NCBI GenBank assembly: GCA_964346475.1
Contig: CAYFUM010000004.1
Span: forward strand, 1 to 64,000
Direction of reading: 5' to 3'
Length of the DNA: 64,000 bases
Source of the DNA: DTU036 sp964346475
GTDB taxonomy: Bacteria; Bacillota; Clostridia; Peptostreptococcales; Acidaminobacteraceae
Shown here: positions 8,400-17,769 of the stretch, one piece after another
Layout: each line of letters opens with the position of its first letter
How positions within the stretch are numbered: the stretch's first letter is position 1
Made by a program: the position numbers and the translations under genes
Notes under the pieces: generated by a model
The model's database searches: none
What the model was told of the DNA's origin: nothing
Seen by the model: the letters and a program-made list of their open reading frames with translations, nothing else

Positions 8400-8590
8400 T
8401 ACACTAGCAATAATTTAATCATGCGTTGATAAGAGAAAGTAGCCTAGTAGAAGTCTTCAGAGAGCTGCCGCTTGGTGGAAGGCAGTGATGGAGCTGGGTG
8501 AATCAGGCTTGGAGCATAGGCTAATTAAGTGGGTCTAGGACCAACTAGGGTGGCAACGCGGGAGTAACTCTCGTCCCTTTTTTAGGGATG
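8400..8590 (+). promoter_or_regulatory. T-box riboswitch (serine) before serS
   Basis: Untranslated leader with the T-box signature AGGGTGGCAACGCG at 8547-8560, followed by a short hairpin (CGGGAG/CTCTCG) and TTTTTTT, i.e. an intrinsic terminator that competes with the antiterminator. Upstream is a stem I with an apical hairpin (CTGCC/GGCAG at 8465-8485). The segment GGGTGAATCAGG places TCA (8503-8505), a serine codon, where the specifier is expected, followed by a purine. Uncharged tRNA-Ser should therefore turn on serS. The specifier call is by pattern; the T-box itself is clear. Confidence 0.88.
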
Positions 8591-8612
8591 GGATTTTTTT
8601 TTAGGAGGAGCT

Positions 8613-9881
8613 ATGTACGATATCAAAAGAATCAGAAGGGATTTCGATGAAATTCTAGAGGCCGTGGAAAAAAGAGGCCAGGGAGACTTTGGTCTCCTTA
8701 AGATAAGGGAGCTGGAGGAGAAAAGAAGGGAAATCCTTGCTGTTGTTGAGCAGCTAAGAAATGAGCAGAACAGCAAATCCAGACTTATCCCTCAGTATAA
8801 GAAGGAGGGAAAGGATCCGGCGGACCTCATGGAGGAGCTAAAGGAACTCTCCAAAAGGGTGGCAGAAGGCGACAGGGAGCTAAAGGAAGTGGAGGATAGC
8901 TTTGAGGAGCTCCTCTACTACGTCCCCAATACCCCCCACGACAAAATCCCTCTAGGTAAGGGAGAAGAGGACAATGTTGAAGTCCGCCGCTGGGGCCAGC
9001 CCAGAGAATTTGATTTTGAATTTAAGCCCCACTGGGACCTGGGTCCAGAAAGAGACTTTCTAGACTTTGAAAGAGGGGCCAAGGTAGTGGGTTCCAGGTT
9101 CACCTTTATTAAGGGAGCCTGCGCCAGGCTAGAAAGAGCCCTGATGAACTACTTTTTAGACTTCCATACCCTCTCGGGCAAGTACACAGAGATAGGATCC
9201 CCCGGCATGGCTAATAGGGATTCTATGACGGGAACGGGTCAGCTGCCTAAGTTTATAGAGGATATGTACCACTGCACCGAGGATGATTACTTTTTAATAC
9301 CAACAGCTGAGGTCACCCTGACTAACTTCCATAGGGGAGAAATCCTTGCTGAAAAAGACCTGCCCGTCTATTTGACTGGCTTTACCCAGTGCTACAGGAG
9401 GGAGGCGGGGTCTGCAGGTAGGGATACCAAGGGCATAATTCGACAGCACCAGTTTGGCAAGGTGGAGCTGGTAAAACTCGCCAAGGCCCAGGATAGCTTT
9501 AATGAACTAGAAGACATGGTGGCTGATGTGGAAAAATTACTCCAGAGCCTGGAGCTTCCCTATAGGGTGGTTGAGCTCTGCTCAGGAGATATAGGCTTTT
9601 CCTCTGCCAAGACCTATGATCTTGAGGTCTGGTTCCCCAGCTATAATACCTATAGAGAGATATCAAGCTGCTCCAACTTCCTGGACTTCCAGGCTAGAAG
9701 GACCATGCTGCGCTATAGAAATGGGGAGGGCAAGGTGGAGTACCTCCACACCCTAAATGGTTCTGGTATTCCAACGGGTAGGTGCCTAGCGGCTATCCTG
9801 GAGAACAACCAGACCGAGGATGGAAAAATTAGAATACCCAAGGTATTAAGACCCTACATGGGAGGACTGGATGAAATTTAA
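8613..9881 (+). CDS. serS: Seryl-tRNA synthetase
   Basis: Class II synthetase that charges tRNA-Ser. The 422-residue protein has the N-terminal long-helix coiled coil (about residues 25-105, rich in Glu, Lys and Leu) that grips the tRNA variable arm. The catalytic core has motif 2 (TQCYRREAGSAGRDTKG) and motif 3 (NGSGIPTGRCLAAILENNQ). Length matches the family (420-430). The start ATG has a strong AGGAGG site just after the T-box terminator, and expression is predicted to respond to serine starvation. Its last 11 bases overlap the M3 peptidase gene, so both are likely read from the same transcript. Confidence 0.97.
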   Translation: MYDIKRIRRDFDEILEAVEKRGQGDFGLLKIRELEEKRREILAVVEQLRNEQNSKSRLIPQYKKEGKDPADLMEELKELSKRVAEGDRELKEVEDSFEELLYYVPNTPHDKIPLGKGEEDNVEVRRWGQPREFDFEFKPHWDLGPERDFLDFERGAKVVGSRFTFIKGACARLERALMNYFLDFHTLSGKYTEIGSPGMANRDSMTGTGQLPKFIEDMYHCTEDDYFLIPTAEVTLTNFHRGEILAEKDLPVYLTGFTQCYRREAGSAGRDTKGIIRQHQFGKVELVKLAKAQDSFNELEDMVADVEKLLQSLELPYRVVELCSGDIGFSSAKTYDLEVWFPSYNTYREISSCSNFLDFQARRTMLRYRNGEGKVEYLHTLNGSGIPTGRCLAAILENNQTEDGKIRIPKVLRPYMGGLDEI

Positions 9882-11565
9882 AGAACTTGAATATAAAAGA
9901 CCAAACCTTGATGAGGTTGAAAAGGAATCAGCCCTTCTTTTAGAAAAATTCAAGGGAGCTGGGAGCTTTGATGAGGAGCATGGTTTTTTTCAGGAGTATA
10001 TAAAAATAGAAAAGGACCTCAGGACCCAGGCTGTCCTGGGAAGTATCCGCCATACAGTGGACACTCTAGATAACTTCTATGAAAAGGAAAATGACTTTTG
10101 GGATGAAAGTTCAGCAAGGCTAGCCGCTCTAGGCCATGGTTTTAGCACTGCTGTCCTAGCTAGCCCCTACTTGGAGGACTATAGAAGGATCTATGGAGAT
10201 CACTTTATAGATAGTCTTCTACTAGAAAAAAAGGTCTTTAAAGAGGAGATCATGGAGGACCTGGTGGAGGAGAGTAGGTGGGCTAGTAAGTATCAAAAGC
10301 TCATGGCAGGTATCCAGATTTTCTTTGACGGCGAGGATAAGACCCTTCCAGAAATGAGCGTCTATCTAGAAAACCCATCAAGAGAAATCAGAAAGGATGC
10401 AGCCCAGGCCATCTTTGGCTATTTCAATGATAAGCTAGAAGACTATGATGAGATCTATGACAAGCTGGTAAAAATCCGCCATGGGATTGCAATAAAACTG
10501 GGCTACGATAACTTCATCCAGCTTGGCTATGACCGCATGGGTAGGACTGATTACAACCATGAGGATGTGGCCAGGTATCGCCAGGGTGTAAGGGAGTTTT
10601 TAGTGCCCCTGGTGGAGGAAATATATAGGGAGCAGAAAAAAAGACTGGGTCTGGAGGAACTCTTTTACTATGACCTAAACTATGAGTACCCCACGGGAAT
10701 GCCAAGACCAAAGGGGGATGCCGACTTTATAATAGACCAGGCAGCCAGGATGTATGATGAGCTTTCCCCGGAGACCAGTGAGTTTTTCAAGCTTATGATG
10801 GATAGGGAGCTAATGGACCTCCTTAGTAAGAAGGGCAAGGCTCCAGGGGGTTACTGCACCTTTATTGAGAATGAAAAAGTCCCCTTCATCTTTGCAAACT
10901 TCAACGGCACCATAGGGGATATAAATGTCCTAACCCACGAGTTTGGCCACGCCTTCCAGGTCTACTCAGCAAGAGAGCTGCCCCTACCTTCCCAGCGCTT
11001 TCCTGGTATGGAGGCAGCTGAGATTCACTCCATGGGCATGGAGTTTATAACCTGGCCCTGGATGGAAAACTTCTTTAAAGAGGATAGGGATAAATTCTTC
11101 TACTCCCATGCAGCTGGTGCCCTGAGCTTCATCCCCTATGGGGTCCTGGTAGACCATTTCCAGCATGAAGTCTATGAAAACCCCCAGATGAGTCCAGAGG
11201 AGAGAAGAGCCAAGTGGAGGGAACTGGAAAAGATCTACATGCCCTGGAAGGACTATGCTGGTTTTGACTACCTAGAAAAGGGTGGCTTCTGGCAGAAGCA
11301 GGGCCACATCTATGGAATGCCCTTTTACTACATTGACTACACCCTAGCCCAGATAGTGGCCCTACAGATTTTTAAAAGAAGTAGGGAGGACCAGAAAAGT
11401 CTTTGGGAGGACTATAAGGCAATTTGTAGGCTTGGGGGTAGCCAGCCATTTTTGAAAATCCTGGAAGAGGGGAACTTTAAAAGCCCCTTTGATCCCCAGG
11501 TGGTCAGAGACACCGTAGATTATTTGCAGGCTTTTCTTAAGGACTTTGATACCAGTAGCTTTTAG
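9871..11565 (+). CDS. M3 family oligoendopeptidase (PepF-like)
   Basis: Cytosolic zinc metallopeptidase that trims oligopeptides, fitting the peptide-importing physiology of the window. The 564-residue protein has the HEFGH zinc motif with His356, Glu357 and His360, and the third ligand region EAAEIHSMGMEF about 28 residues later. An N-terminal helical domain and the C-terminal GPFY-like substrate loop (GHIYGMPFYYIDYT) are as in the M3B/PepF group. No signal peptide is present. It overlaps serS by 11 bases, an unusual pairing that puts a peptidase under a seryl T-box. Peptide specificity cannot be read from sequence. Confidence 0.93.
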   Translation: MKFKELEYKRPNLDEVEKESALLLEKFKGAGSFDEEHGFFQEYIKIEKDLRTQAVLGSIRHTVDTLDNFYEKENDFWDESSARLAALGHGFSTAVLASPYLEDYRRIYGDHFIDSLLLEKKVFKEEIMEDLVEESRWASKYQKLMAGIQIFFDGEDKTLPEMSVYLENPSREIRKDAAQAIFGYFNDKLEDYDEIYDKLVKIRHGIAIKLGYDNFIQLGYDRMGRTDYNHEDVARYRQGVREFLVPLVEEIYREQKKRLGLEELFYYDLNYEYPTGMPRPKGDADFIIDQAARMYDELSPETSEFFKLMMDRELMDLLSKKGKAPGGYCTFIENEKVPFIFANFNGTIGDINVLTHEFGHAFQVYSARELPLPSQRFPGMEAAEIHSMGMEFITWPWMENFFKEDRDKFFYSHAAGALSFIPYGVLVDHFQHEVYENPQMSPEERRAKWRELEKIYMPWKDYAGFDYLEKGGFWQKQGHIYGMPFYYIDYTLAQIVALQIFKRSREDQKSLWEDYKAICRLGGSQPFLKILEEGNFKSPFDPQVVRDTVDYLQAFLKDFDTSSF

Positions 11566-11573
11566 GAGGTAAT

Positions 11574-13205
11574 GTGAGAGAAGGAAGTAATTTTATAAGA
11601 GATATAGTTATTGAGGATATAAAAAGCGGCAAGCACGACTATGCTATAACCCGCTTTCCCCCCGAGCCCAATGGCCTACTTCATATAGGCCACTGCAAGG
11701 CCCTGACTATAAACTTTGATATAGCTGAAGAATTTAACGGCTTTACCTACCTGCGTTTTGATGATACCAATCCTGCCAAGGAGGATGAGCGCTTTGTAAA
11801 GCTGATAAAGGAAGATATTCGCTGGATGGGCTTTGAGTGGAAGGAGCTTAGGTACGCTTCGGACTATTTTGAAGAAATGTATAAAAGGGCCCATATCCTA
11901 GTGGACAAGGGCCTGGCCTATGTTGATGACATCTCTGCTGAAGAGATGAGGACCATGAGGGGGACCCTGACCCAGGTTGGCCAGGAGAGTAGGAATAGAA
12001 ATAGGCCCATTGAGGAGTCCAAAGACCTCTTTACCAGGATGAAGGAGGGGGAATTCCCCGAGGGTAGCCTCACCCTGAGGGCCAAAATCGACATGGCACA
12101 CCCCAATATTATTATGAGGGACCCGGTTATCTATAGGATTGTAGATGAGCCCCACTATAGGACAGGGGACAAATGGCATATCTACCCCATGTATGACTTT
12201 GCCCACCCCCTGGAGGACTATGTGGAGAGGATTACCCACTCCCTCTGCTCCTTGGAATTTGAAAACAATAGACCCCTCTATGATTGGTATCTAGATAACA
12301 TCGATGTAGACTACCATCCCCGCCAGTATGAGTTTGCCAAGCTAAATATTGAAGGGGCCATTATAGGTAAGAGGCATATCCTCAGGCTTGTGGATGAGGG
12401 ACTAATAGATGGCTGGGATGACCCTAGGCTACTTACTATAAGCGGAATGAGAAGAAGGGGTTATACTCCCCAGGGGATTAAGAACTTCATCAGGGCAACA
12501 GGAGTTTCCAAGGAAAACTCTGTGGTGGACATGGCAATGCTGGAGCACTTTATAAGGGAGGATCTCAAGCTAAAAACCCCCAGGGTTATGGCAGTCCTAG
12601 ACCCCTTAAAGGTTACTATAAGTAACTATGAGGGCCAGGGTGAGGAGCTTCCCATGGTCAACAACGTGGAAAATGAGGAGCTAGGAACCAGGCTCATGCC
12701 CTTTAGTAGGGAGATCTTCATTGAGAGGGAGGACTTCTCCGAGGAGCCACCCCAGGGCTTTAAAAGACTATCTCCCGGCAAGGAGGTAAGGCTCATGGGT
12801 GCCTACTTTATCCGCTGTGATGAGGTAATAAAGGATAATGAGGGTAGGGTGGTAGAGCTAATTTGCAGCTATGATGAAAAAACCAGGAGTGGATCAGGCT
12901 TTAAGGGAAGAAAACCCCAGGGCACCATCCACTGGGTGGATGCTAGAAGCTCGGTGGCTGCCAGGGTCTATAGATTCTCACCCCTTATCCAGGGAGTCTT
13001 TGATAGTAGCCTGGACCTAGTGGACCAGGTGGATAAAAATTCCGTGGTGGAGTACCAGGCCAGGCTAGAAAGAAGCCTAGCCGATGCTGGTAACCATGAT
13101 GGCTACCAGTTTGTAAGACATGGCTATTTTGCCAAGGATGAGAGCCATCCAGAGATCCTGACTTTTAATGAAACAGTATCTCTAAAGAGCTCCTATAGAT
13201 TTTAA
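11574..13205 (+). CDS. glnS: Glutaminyl-tRNA synthetase
   Basis: Class I synthetase attaching glutamine to tRNA-Gln. The 543-residue protein has the HIGH-type motif PPEPNGLLHIGH near residue 34, DDTNP, and a VSKEN segment in place of KMSKS, followed by the two-barrel C-terminal anticodon domain typical of bacterial GlnRS (about 550). Start is GTG at 11574; the overlapping ATG at 11572 is followed at once by a stop. GGAGGT lies at 11565-11570. A direct GlnRS means charging need not depend on the GatCAB amidotransferase. It ends the murI-to-glnS run at a strong terminator. Confidence 0.95.
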   Translation: MREGSNFIRDIVIEDIKSGKHDYAITRFPPEPNGLLHIGHCKALTINFDIAEEFNGFTYLRFDDTNPAKEDERFVKLIKEDIRWMGFEWKELRYASDYFEEMYKRAHILVDKGLAYVDDISAEEMRTMRGTLTQVGQESRNRNRPIEESKDLFTRMKEGEFPEGSLTLRAKIDMAHPNIIMRDPVIYRIVDEPHYRTGDKWHIYPMYDFAHPLEDYVERITHSLCSLEFENNRPLYDWYLDNIDVDYHPRQYEFAKLNIEGAIIGKRHILRLVDEGLIDGWDDPRLLTISGMRRRGYTPQGIKNFIRATGVSKENSVVDMAMLEHFIREDLKLKTPRVMAVLDPLKVTISNYEGQGEELPMVNNVENEELGTRLMPFSREIFIEREDFSEEPPQGFKRLSPGKEVRLMGAYFIRCDEVIKDNEGRVVELICSYDEKTRSGSGFKGRKPQGTIHWVDARSSVAARVYRFSPLIQGVFDSSLDLVDQVDKNSVVEYQARLERSLADAGNHDGYQFVRHGYFAKDESHPEILTFNETVSLKSSYRF

Positions 13206-13209
13206 GTAA

Positions 13210-13236
13210 AAAGCCCTCGCTTGAGGGCTTTACTTC
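13210..13236. terminator. Bidirectional terminator between glnS and tetR-type gene
   Basis: Stem AAAGCCCTC/GAGGGCTTT (13210-13218 with 13223-13231), four-base loop. The minus-strand copy is followed by TTTTTA and the plus copy by TACTTCTTTA. Confidence 0.85.
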
Positions 13237-13883
13237 TTTATAAGAAAATGTTCAATTAGATTATCTGTATAATCTATTATCTGGTTTTTGGCCTCCTCCT
13301 TATCCACCTGTCCCCTTAGTAGTCGGGCCAGCGTGGCTTCAAAGAGGAGCATGATCATGGTATTAAGTCTTTTGCTATCCTCCCTTTTAAAGTAGCCCTG
13401 CTGGATACAGGGTTCCAGGGGGCTGATGCCCCTTTGGGAGGGGGAGGACTTAAGGAGTAGGGTGGAAATTTTTTCTTCTCCCCTTAGTAGGTCCTCGGGA
13501 AAGACGTCGTAGTACTCCTGGATGTAGTCCTCATAGCCACCCTCTAGATGGGAGAGAAAGATGGTGCTGTAGATCTCTGGCCTTTCGAAGGCGTGGTGAC
13601 TAAAACATCTAAGCACAATTTTTAGTCTTTCCAGGGGATCCTGGGATTTTTTTATTTCTTCTTGAAGCTCCTCAGCATAGTCTCTAATGTTTTTCATAGC
13701 AACAAAGAAAAAAAGGTGGTCATTGCCCTTAAAATAATTATAAAGGGTAGAACTTTTATAGCCTGCTCTTTGGGAAATATTTCTAATGGTGAGAAATTCC
13801 TTACCCGATTCCATAGAAATTTCCTCAACTGCCTCTATAAATCTTGTGATAATCTTTTTCCTAAGGACTTCCTTTTTATCCAT
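13230..13883 (-). CDS. TetR family transcriptional regulator
   Basis: Predicted DNA-binding repressor of 217 residues. The N-terminal helix-turn-helix is readable (about residues 22-55: SGKEFLTIRNISQRAGYKSSTLYNYFKGNDHLF, here split as the Ile-Arg-Asn...Tyr-Asn-Tyr-Phe core). The C-terminal ligand-binding half is helical with no obvious signature. The ATG has an AGGGAG site. It lies 68 bases downstream of hydA on the same strand, so it may be co-transcribed with hydCBA or have its own promoter. Its ligand and target are unknown; regulation of the hydrogenase is possible but not shown. Confidence 0.85.
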   Translation of the reverse strand: MDKKEVLRKKIITRFIEAVEEISMESGKEFLTIRNISQRAGYKSSTLYNYFKGNDHLFFFVAMKNIRDYAEELQEEIKKSQDPLERLKIVLRCFSHHAFERPEIYSTIFLSHLEGGYEDYIQEYYDVFPEDLLRGEEKISTLLLKSSPSQRGISPLEPCIQQGYFKREDSKRLNTMIMLLFEATLARLLRGQVDKEEAKNQIIDYTDNLIEHFLIKK

Positions 13884-13951
13884 TGCTAGCTCCCTTCCCT
13901 ATATAAGGGATACTAGCACATTAATGGAATAAATAAAACTTAGAAGAGGGC

Positions 13952-15691
13952 TTATAGCCTAGGCCTGGCTGTATAGTGGGTGTGGAGCAGGGCCAGAGCT
14001 TTCTCACTGCCAGGTTCATCCAGGTAGTCATCATAGAGTTTTATTACATATTCATTTTGATGGGAGCGTCTTTTTTCCTTTTTACGATCCTCGGCATAGA
14101 TGCCCTGGATTCTTTTTTCCAGTATCTCCATCTTGCCGTGATGATAGGGCTGGCCAGCTCCACCTATGCAGCCCCCAGGACAGGCCATTATTTCTATAGC
14201 CTGGACATCGATTTCCCCTGAACGGATGCCTTCAAGTAGGGTCCTGGCATTGCCAAGACCATGGGCTACGGCTATGTTAAATATGTTGCCCTTAATATCT
14301 ACACTGGTAGTTTTTATCCCATCAAGGCCTCTTAGACTGCTAAACTCCATTTGAGTATCTGCCAGTTCCTCTCCGGTTATCATGTTGTAGGCAGTCCTGA
14401 GGGTGGCTTCAATGACTCCTCCGGTGGCCCCGAAGATTACTCCGGCTCCCGTGGACTCACCCATGGGATTGTCAAAGTCTCCTTCAGGAAGGTCTAGGAA
14501 GTTTATGCCGGTTTCCTTTATCATAATGGCCAGTTCCCTGGTGGTAATAACATAGTCAACATCCCGGTGGCCCGGCACTCCCTCCAGCTCAGCCCTTCTA
14601 GACTCATACTTCTTTGCTACACAGGGCATGACTGATACCACCACCATATCCTTAGGGTCTAGGCCCATCTTTTCACAGAGATAGCTCTTAGACAGGGCGC
14701 CAAACATTTCGTGGGGAGACTTACAGGTTGACGGAATGTCCAGCATGTCGGGAAACTGCTGCTCTATGAAGTTGACCCAGCTGGGGCAGCAGGAGGTCAG
14801 GATGGGGAGTTTTCCGCCCTTTTCAAATCTATCAACAAATTCCTTGGCCTCCTCCATAATGGTGAGGTCAGCTGCAAAGTCCGTGTCAAAGACCTTTTTA
14901 AAGCCCAGTCTTCTGAGGGCGCTTACCATTTTTCCTGTGACGGGTGTGCCTGGTTCAAGGCCAAATTCTTCACCCAGGGCTACCCTGACGGCAGGGGCGG
15001 TTTGGACAACAACATACTTGTCCTGACTTATAGCCTGCCAGACTCTTTTTATGTTATTGATCTCAGTTAAAGCCCCGGTGGGGCAGACCGCTAGACACTG
15101 GCCACAGAAGGTGCAGGTGGTTTCATTCATTGGTAGATTGAAGGCTAATCCCACAGTGGTGAAAAAGCCTCTACCAATATCAGTAAGGGCACCTACAGTT
15201 TGTATTTCGGTGCACATAGTCTCACACCTCTTGCAGAGGATGCACTTGTTGGGGTCTCTAATTATAGAGTGACTATTATCATCAATGGGCTCATTATGGG
15301 TTTCCCCCTGGTAGTGAATCCTTCTAATACCCAAATCATGGGCTAGCTGCTGGAGTTCACAGTCCAGGTTCATAGCGCAGGTAAGGCAGCTATTGGGATG
15401 GTCCGATAGGAGGAGCTCAACTATGGTCCTCCTAGCCTGGATGGCCCTATAGGAATCAGTGGATATTTTCATACCCTCCTTGCAGGGGGTTGCACAGGCA
15501 GGAAGGAGCTGGTCATAACCCTCCACGTCTACTACACAGACCCTACAGGAAGCCTGCTTATTTATAAACTTAATATCATGAAGGTGCATGTGACAAAGGG
15601 TGGGTATTTTTATATCCATGAGTTTGGCAGCATCCAGAATGGTGGTTCCTTCCTCAACATGGATTAATTTATCGTTTATATATACTTTCAA
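13952..15691 (-). CDS. hydA: [FeFe]-hydrogenase catalytic subunit, NAD-linked (HydA, group A)
   Basis: Catalytic subunit of a trimeric cytosolic hydrogenase that makes H2 from NADH, probably with reduced ferredoxin (electron bifurcation or confurcation). The 579 residues contain an N-terminal [2Fe-2S] domain (Cys33, 49, 52, 66), a His-Cys3 [4Fe-4S] site (His98, Cys102, 105, 111), two ferredoxin-type clusters (around Cys150-160 and Cys193-203), then the H-cluster motifs TSCCPSW (Cys301/302), MPCVAKK (Cys357) and ACPGGCIGG. A C-terminal small-subunit region follows. The start is a TTG with AGGAGG upstream, and hydB ends nine bases before. The order hydC-hydB-hydA is the usual one. HydE/F/G maturases are not in the window. 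Confidence 0.96.
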   Translation of the reverse strand: MKVYINDKLIHVEEGTTILDAAKLMDIKIPTLCHMHLHDIKFINKQASCRVCVVDVEGYDQLLPACATPCKEGMKISTDSYRAIQARRTIVELLLSDHPNSCLTCAMNLDCELQQLAHDLGIRRIHYQGETHNEPIDDNSHSIIRDPNKCILCKRCETMCTEIQTVGALTDIGRGFFTTVGLAFNLPMNETTCTFCGQCLAVCPTGALTEINNIKRVWQAISQDKYVVVQTAPAVRVALGEEFGLEPGTPVTGKMVSALRRLGFKKVFDTDFAADLTIMEEAKEFVDRFEKGGKLPILTSCCPSWVNFIEQQFPDMLDIPSTCKSPHEMFGALSKSYLCEKMGLDPKDMVVVSVMPCVAKKYESRRAELEGVPGHRDVDYVITTRELAIMIKETGINFLDLPEGDFDNPMGESTGAGVIFGATGGVIEATLRTAYNMITGEELADTQMEFSSLRGLDGIKTTSVDIKGNIFNIAVAHGLGNARTLLEGIRSGEIDVQAIEIMACPGGCIGGAGQPYHHGKMEILEKRIQGIYAEDRKKEKRRSHQNEYVIKLYDDYLDEPGSEKALALLHTHYTARPRL

Positions 15692-15700
15692 GCCTACCTC

Positions 15701-17278
15701 CTAATGGACATCGATGGCATTTACAGGACAGTTATTGAAGCACTCACCACAGCGGATACAGGCCAGGGGATCGATGAAGTGACGCTCCCTGATACTACCT
15801 GTGATGCAATCAACTGGACAGTGCTGGACGCAGCGGGTACAACCAATGCAATCATCATTAATTTCGTATCTAAGTAAGGGCTTGCAGACAGCAGATCTAC
15901 AGTGTTTTTCCAGGGCGTGCTCCCTATACTCATCCTTGAAGTAGTGGAGGGTGGAGAGGACGGGATTGGGGGAGGACTGGCCAAGACCACAAAGGGAGGT
16001 TTGGCAGATAACATTGGAGAGGTTTTCAAGTTTGCTCAGGTCCCTGGCCTCTCCTTCGCCCTTGCAGAGCCTCTCTAATATTTCCAGTAGTCTCTTATTT
16101 CCTATCCTGCAGGGAGTACACTTGCCGCAGGACTCATCCACACTAAATTCCAGGAAGAACTTGGCTATATCTACCATGCAGTCCCCCTCATCCATGACCA
16201 CCATTCCCCCACTGCCCATGATGGATCCCACGGCTTCAAGGGATTCAAAGTCAACCTTGGTGTCAAAGAGGTCAGAGGGGATGCAGCCTCCCGAGGGGCC
16301 ACCGGTTTGAACGGCCTTGGCCTTTTTATCCTGGGGAATTCCTCCACCTATCTTGTAGACTATGTCATGGATGCTCATACCCATGGGAACCTCCACTAGG
16401 CCAGGCTTATTTACCTTGCCTACCAGGGCAAAAACCTTGGTACCCGACGATTTTTCTGTACCTATATCTTTAAACCACTGGGCTCCCCTGTTTACTATGG
16501 GAGGGACATTGGCTAGAGTTTCAACATTATTTATAACCGTTGGCTTACCCCAGAGGCCCCTTTCAGTGGTTCTGTATTCCTTGTTCCTAGGCATGCCTCT
16601 TTTTCCCTCGATAGATTCCATGAGGGCGGTGGATTCACCACAGACAAAGGCTCCTGCACCCAGGCGCAGTTCGATATCAAAGCTAAAATCCTGGCCTAGG
16701 ATGTTTTCTCCCAGGAGGTTTAATTCCTTAGCTCTATCTATGGCAGTTATAAGGGTGGAGACAGCCTTGGGATACTCTGCCCTTACATAAATATAACCCT
16801 GGCTAGAGCCTATAGCATAACCACAAAGGGCCATTCCCTCCAGGACACTGTGGGGGTCACCCTCCAGTATGGACCTATCCATGTAGGCGCCAGGGTCCCC
16901 TTCGTCGGCGTTGCAAACAACATACTTTTCCGAGCTTGTCTGCAGGGCTGCAGCTTCCCACTTTCTACCGGCAGGAAAACCAGCCCCTCCTCTGCCCCTG
17001 AGGTTGGCCTCCTTGATTGTCTTTACTAATTCACTGGGTTTTTCTGTCAGGGCCTGGGCCAGGGCACTATATCCCCCAGTGGCTATGTATTCTTCTATGC
17101 TTTCGGGCATTATTATGTCTAGATTCCTAAGGGCTATTCTTTTTTGTAGCTTGTATTCTTCCCCCTTAAGAGTGATCTGGCCTTCTTCAATCCTGTATTT
17201 AAAGGGTTCTTGGTTTAGGCGCTTGATGAGCTCCCACCAGTGGTTTTCCCTTATTTCATTAAGTTTCTCCCTATTCAT
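15701..17278 (-). CDS. hydB: NADH-binding flavoprotein subunit of hydrogenase (HydB/NuoF-like), short form
   Basis: Diaphorase subunit binding NAD(H), FMN and Fe-S clusters and passing electrons to HydA. The 525-residue protein has the glycine-rich NAD/FMN site (LRGRGGAGFPAGRKW near residue 95 and the GAGAFVCGESTALMESIEG stretch), the [4Fe-4S] motif CGKCTPCRIG with its distant Cys (SLCGLGQ), and a C-terminal two-cluster ferredoxin (CIGCTRCVQHCP, CIRCGECFNNCP). Many HydB proteins are about 600-625 residues because of an N-terminal thioredoxin-like [2Fe-2S] domain. Here only about 45 cysteine-free residues precede the core, so that domain is absent. HydC, just upstream, keeps its own [2Fe-2S] site. 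The ATG is eight bases from the hydC stop. Confidence 0.95.
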   Translation of the reverse strand: MNREKLNEIRENHWWELIKRLNQEPFKYRIEEGQITLKGEEYKLQKRIALRNLDIIMPESIEEYIATGGYSALAQALTEKPSELVKTIKEANLRGRGGAGFPAGRKWEAAALQTSSEKYVVCNADEGDPGAYMDRSILEGDPHSVLEGMALCGYAIGSSQGYIYVRAEYPKAVSTLITAIDRAKELNLLGENILGQDFSFDIELRLGAGAFVCGESTALMESIEGKRGMPRNKEYRTTERGLWGKPTVINNVETLANVPPIVNRGAQWFKDIGTEKSSGTKVFALVGKVNKPGLVEVPMGMSIHDIVYKIGGGIPQDKKAKAVQTGGPSGGCIPSDLFDTKVDFESLEAVGSIMGSGGMVVMDEGDCMVDIAKFFLEFSVDESCGKCTPCRIGNKRLLEILERLCKGEGEARDLSKLENLSNVICQTSLCGLGQSSPNPVLSTLHYFKDEYREHALEKHCRSAVCKPLLRYEINDDCIGCTRCVQHCPVDCITGSIRERHFIDPLACIRCGECFNNCPVNAIDVH

Positions 17279-17286
17279 TTTTCCCC

Positions 17287-17769
17287 CTAAGCCAGTGAAC
17301 TGAGTATTTTTTTGACATCATTTTTGGAAAAGTGACTGTAGACCTGGTTATTTATAGTAACCAGGGGAGCATCGGCACAGAGGCCCACACAGCGGGTTTC
17401 CACTATAGAAAACTTCCTATCGGGGGTGGTTTCTCCAATACCTATACCAAGCACCTTGGTGAATTCCTCCAGGATATCCTGGGCTCCTTTGACATAGCAG
17501 GCAGTCCCCATGCAAACTGAGATGGAGTACTTGCCCCTAGGTATAAAGGTAAACTGGGAATAGAAGGTGGCAACTCCGTAGATAGTGGAGGTAAGTATTC
17601 CCAGTCTAGATGAGATGAGCTCAATAATCTCCTTGGGTAAGTAGCCAAATTTATTTTGGGCTTCCTGGAGCACAGGCAGTAGGAGTCCCTTCATATGGCG
17701 GTTTTTGTCCATAAAGCTGATAAATTCATCGACTTTATCTCTATTTTCCTCTAAATCAAAAGCAAACAT
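17287..17769 (-). CDS. hydC: [2Fe-2S] subunit of hydrogenase (HydC/NuoE-like)
   Basis: Thioredoxin-like [2Fe-2S] protein that completes the HydABC complex. The 160-residue product has the four-cysteine pattern of NuoE: CMGTACYVKGA and, some 40 residues later, ETRCVGLCADAP. An N-terminal helical region (LLPVLQEAQNKFGYLPKEI) is typical. Its ATG has a strong AAAGGAGG site and it heads the hydC-hydB-hydA operon. Upstream, a 209-base divergent region is AT-rich with several TTGTTA/TAACAA half-sites that recall Rex sites but lack the right spacing. Confidence 0.95.
   Translation of the reverse strand: MFAFDLEENRDKVDEFISFMDKNRHMKGLLLPVLQEAQNKFGYLPKEIIELISSRLGILTSTIYGVATFYSQFTFIPRGKYSISVCMGTACYVKGAQDILEEFTKVLGIGIGETTPDRKFSIVETRCVGLCADAPLVTINNQVYSHFSKNDVKKILSSLA

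Noticed and set aside
15721..17303. Frames opposite or within hydB (for example 15721-16029 minus and 16362-16790 plus).
   Set aside because: Shadows of the Fe-S and flavoprotein coding region without start signals.
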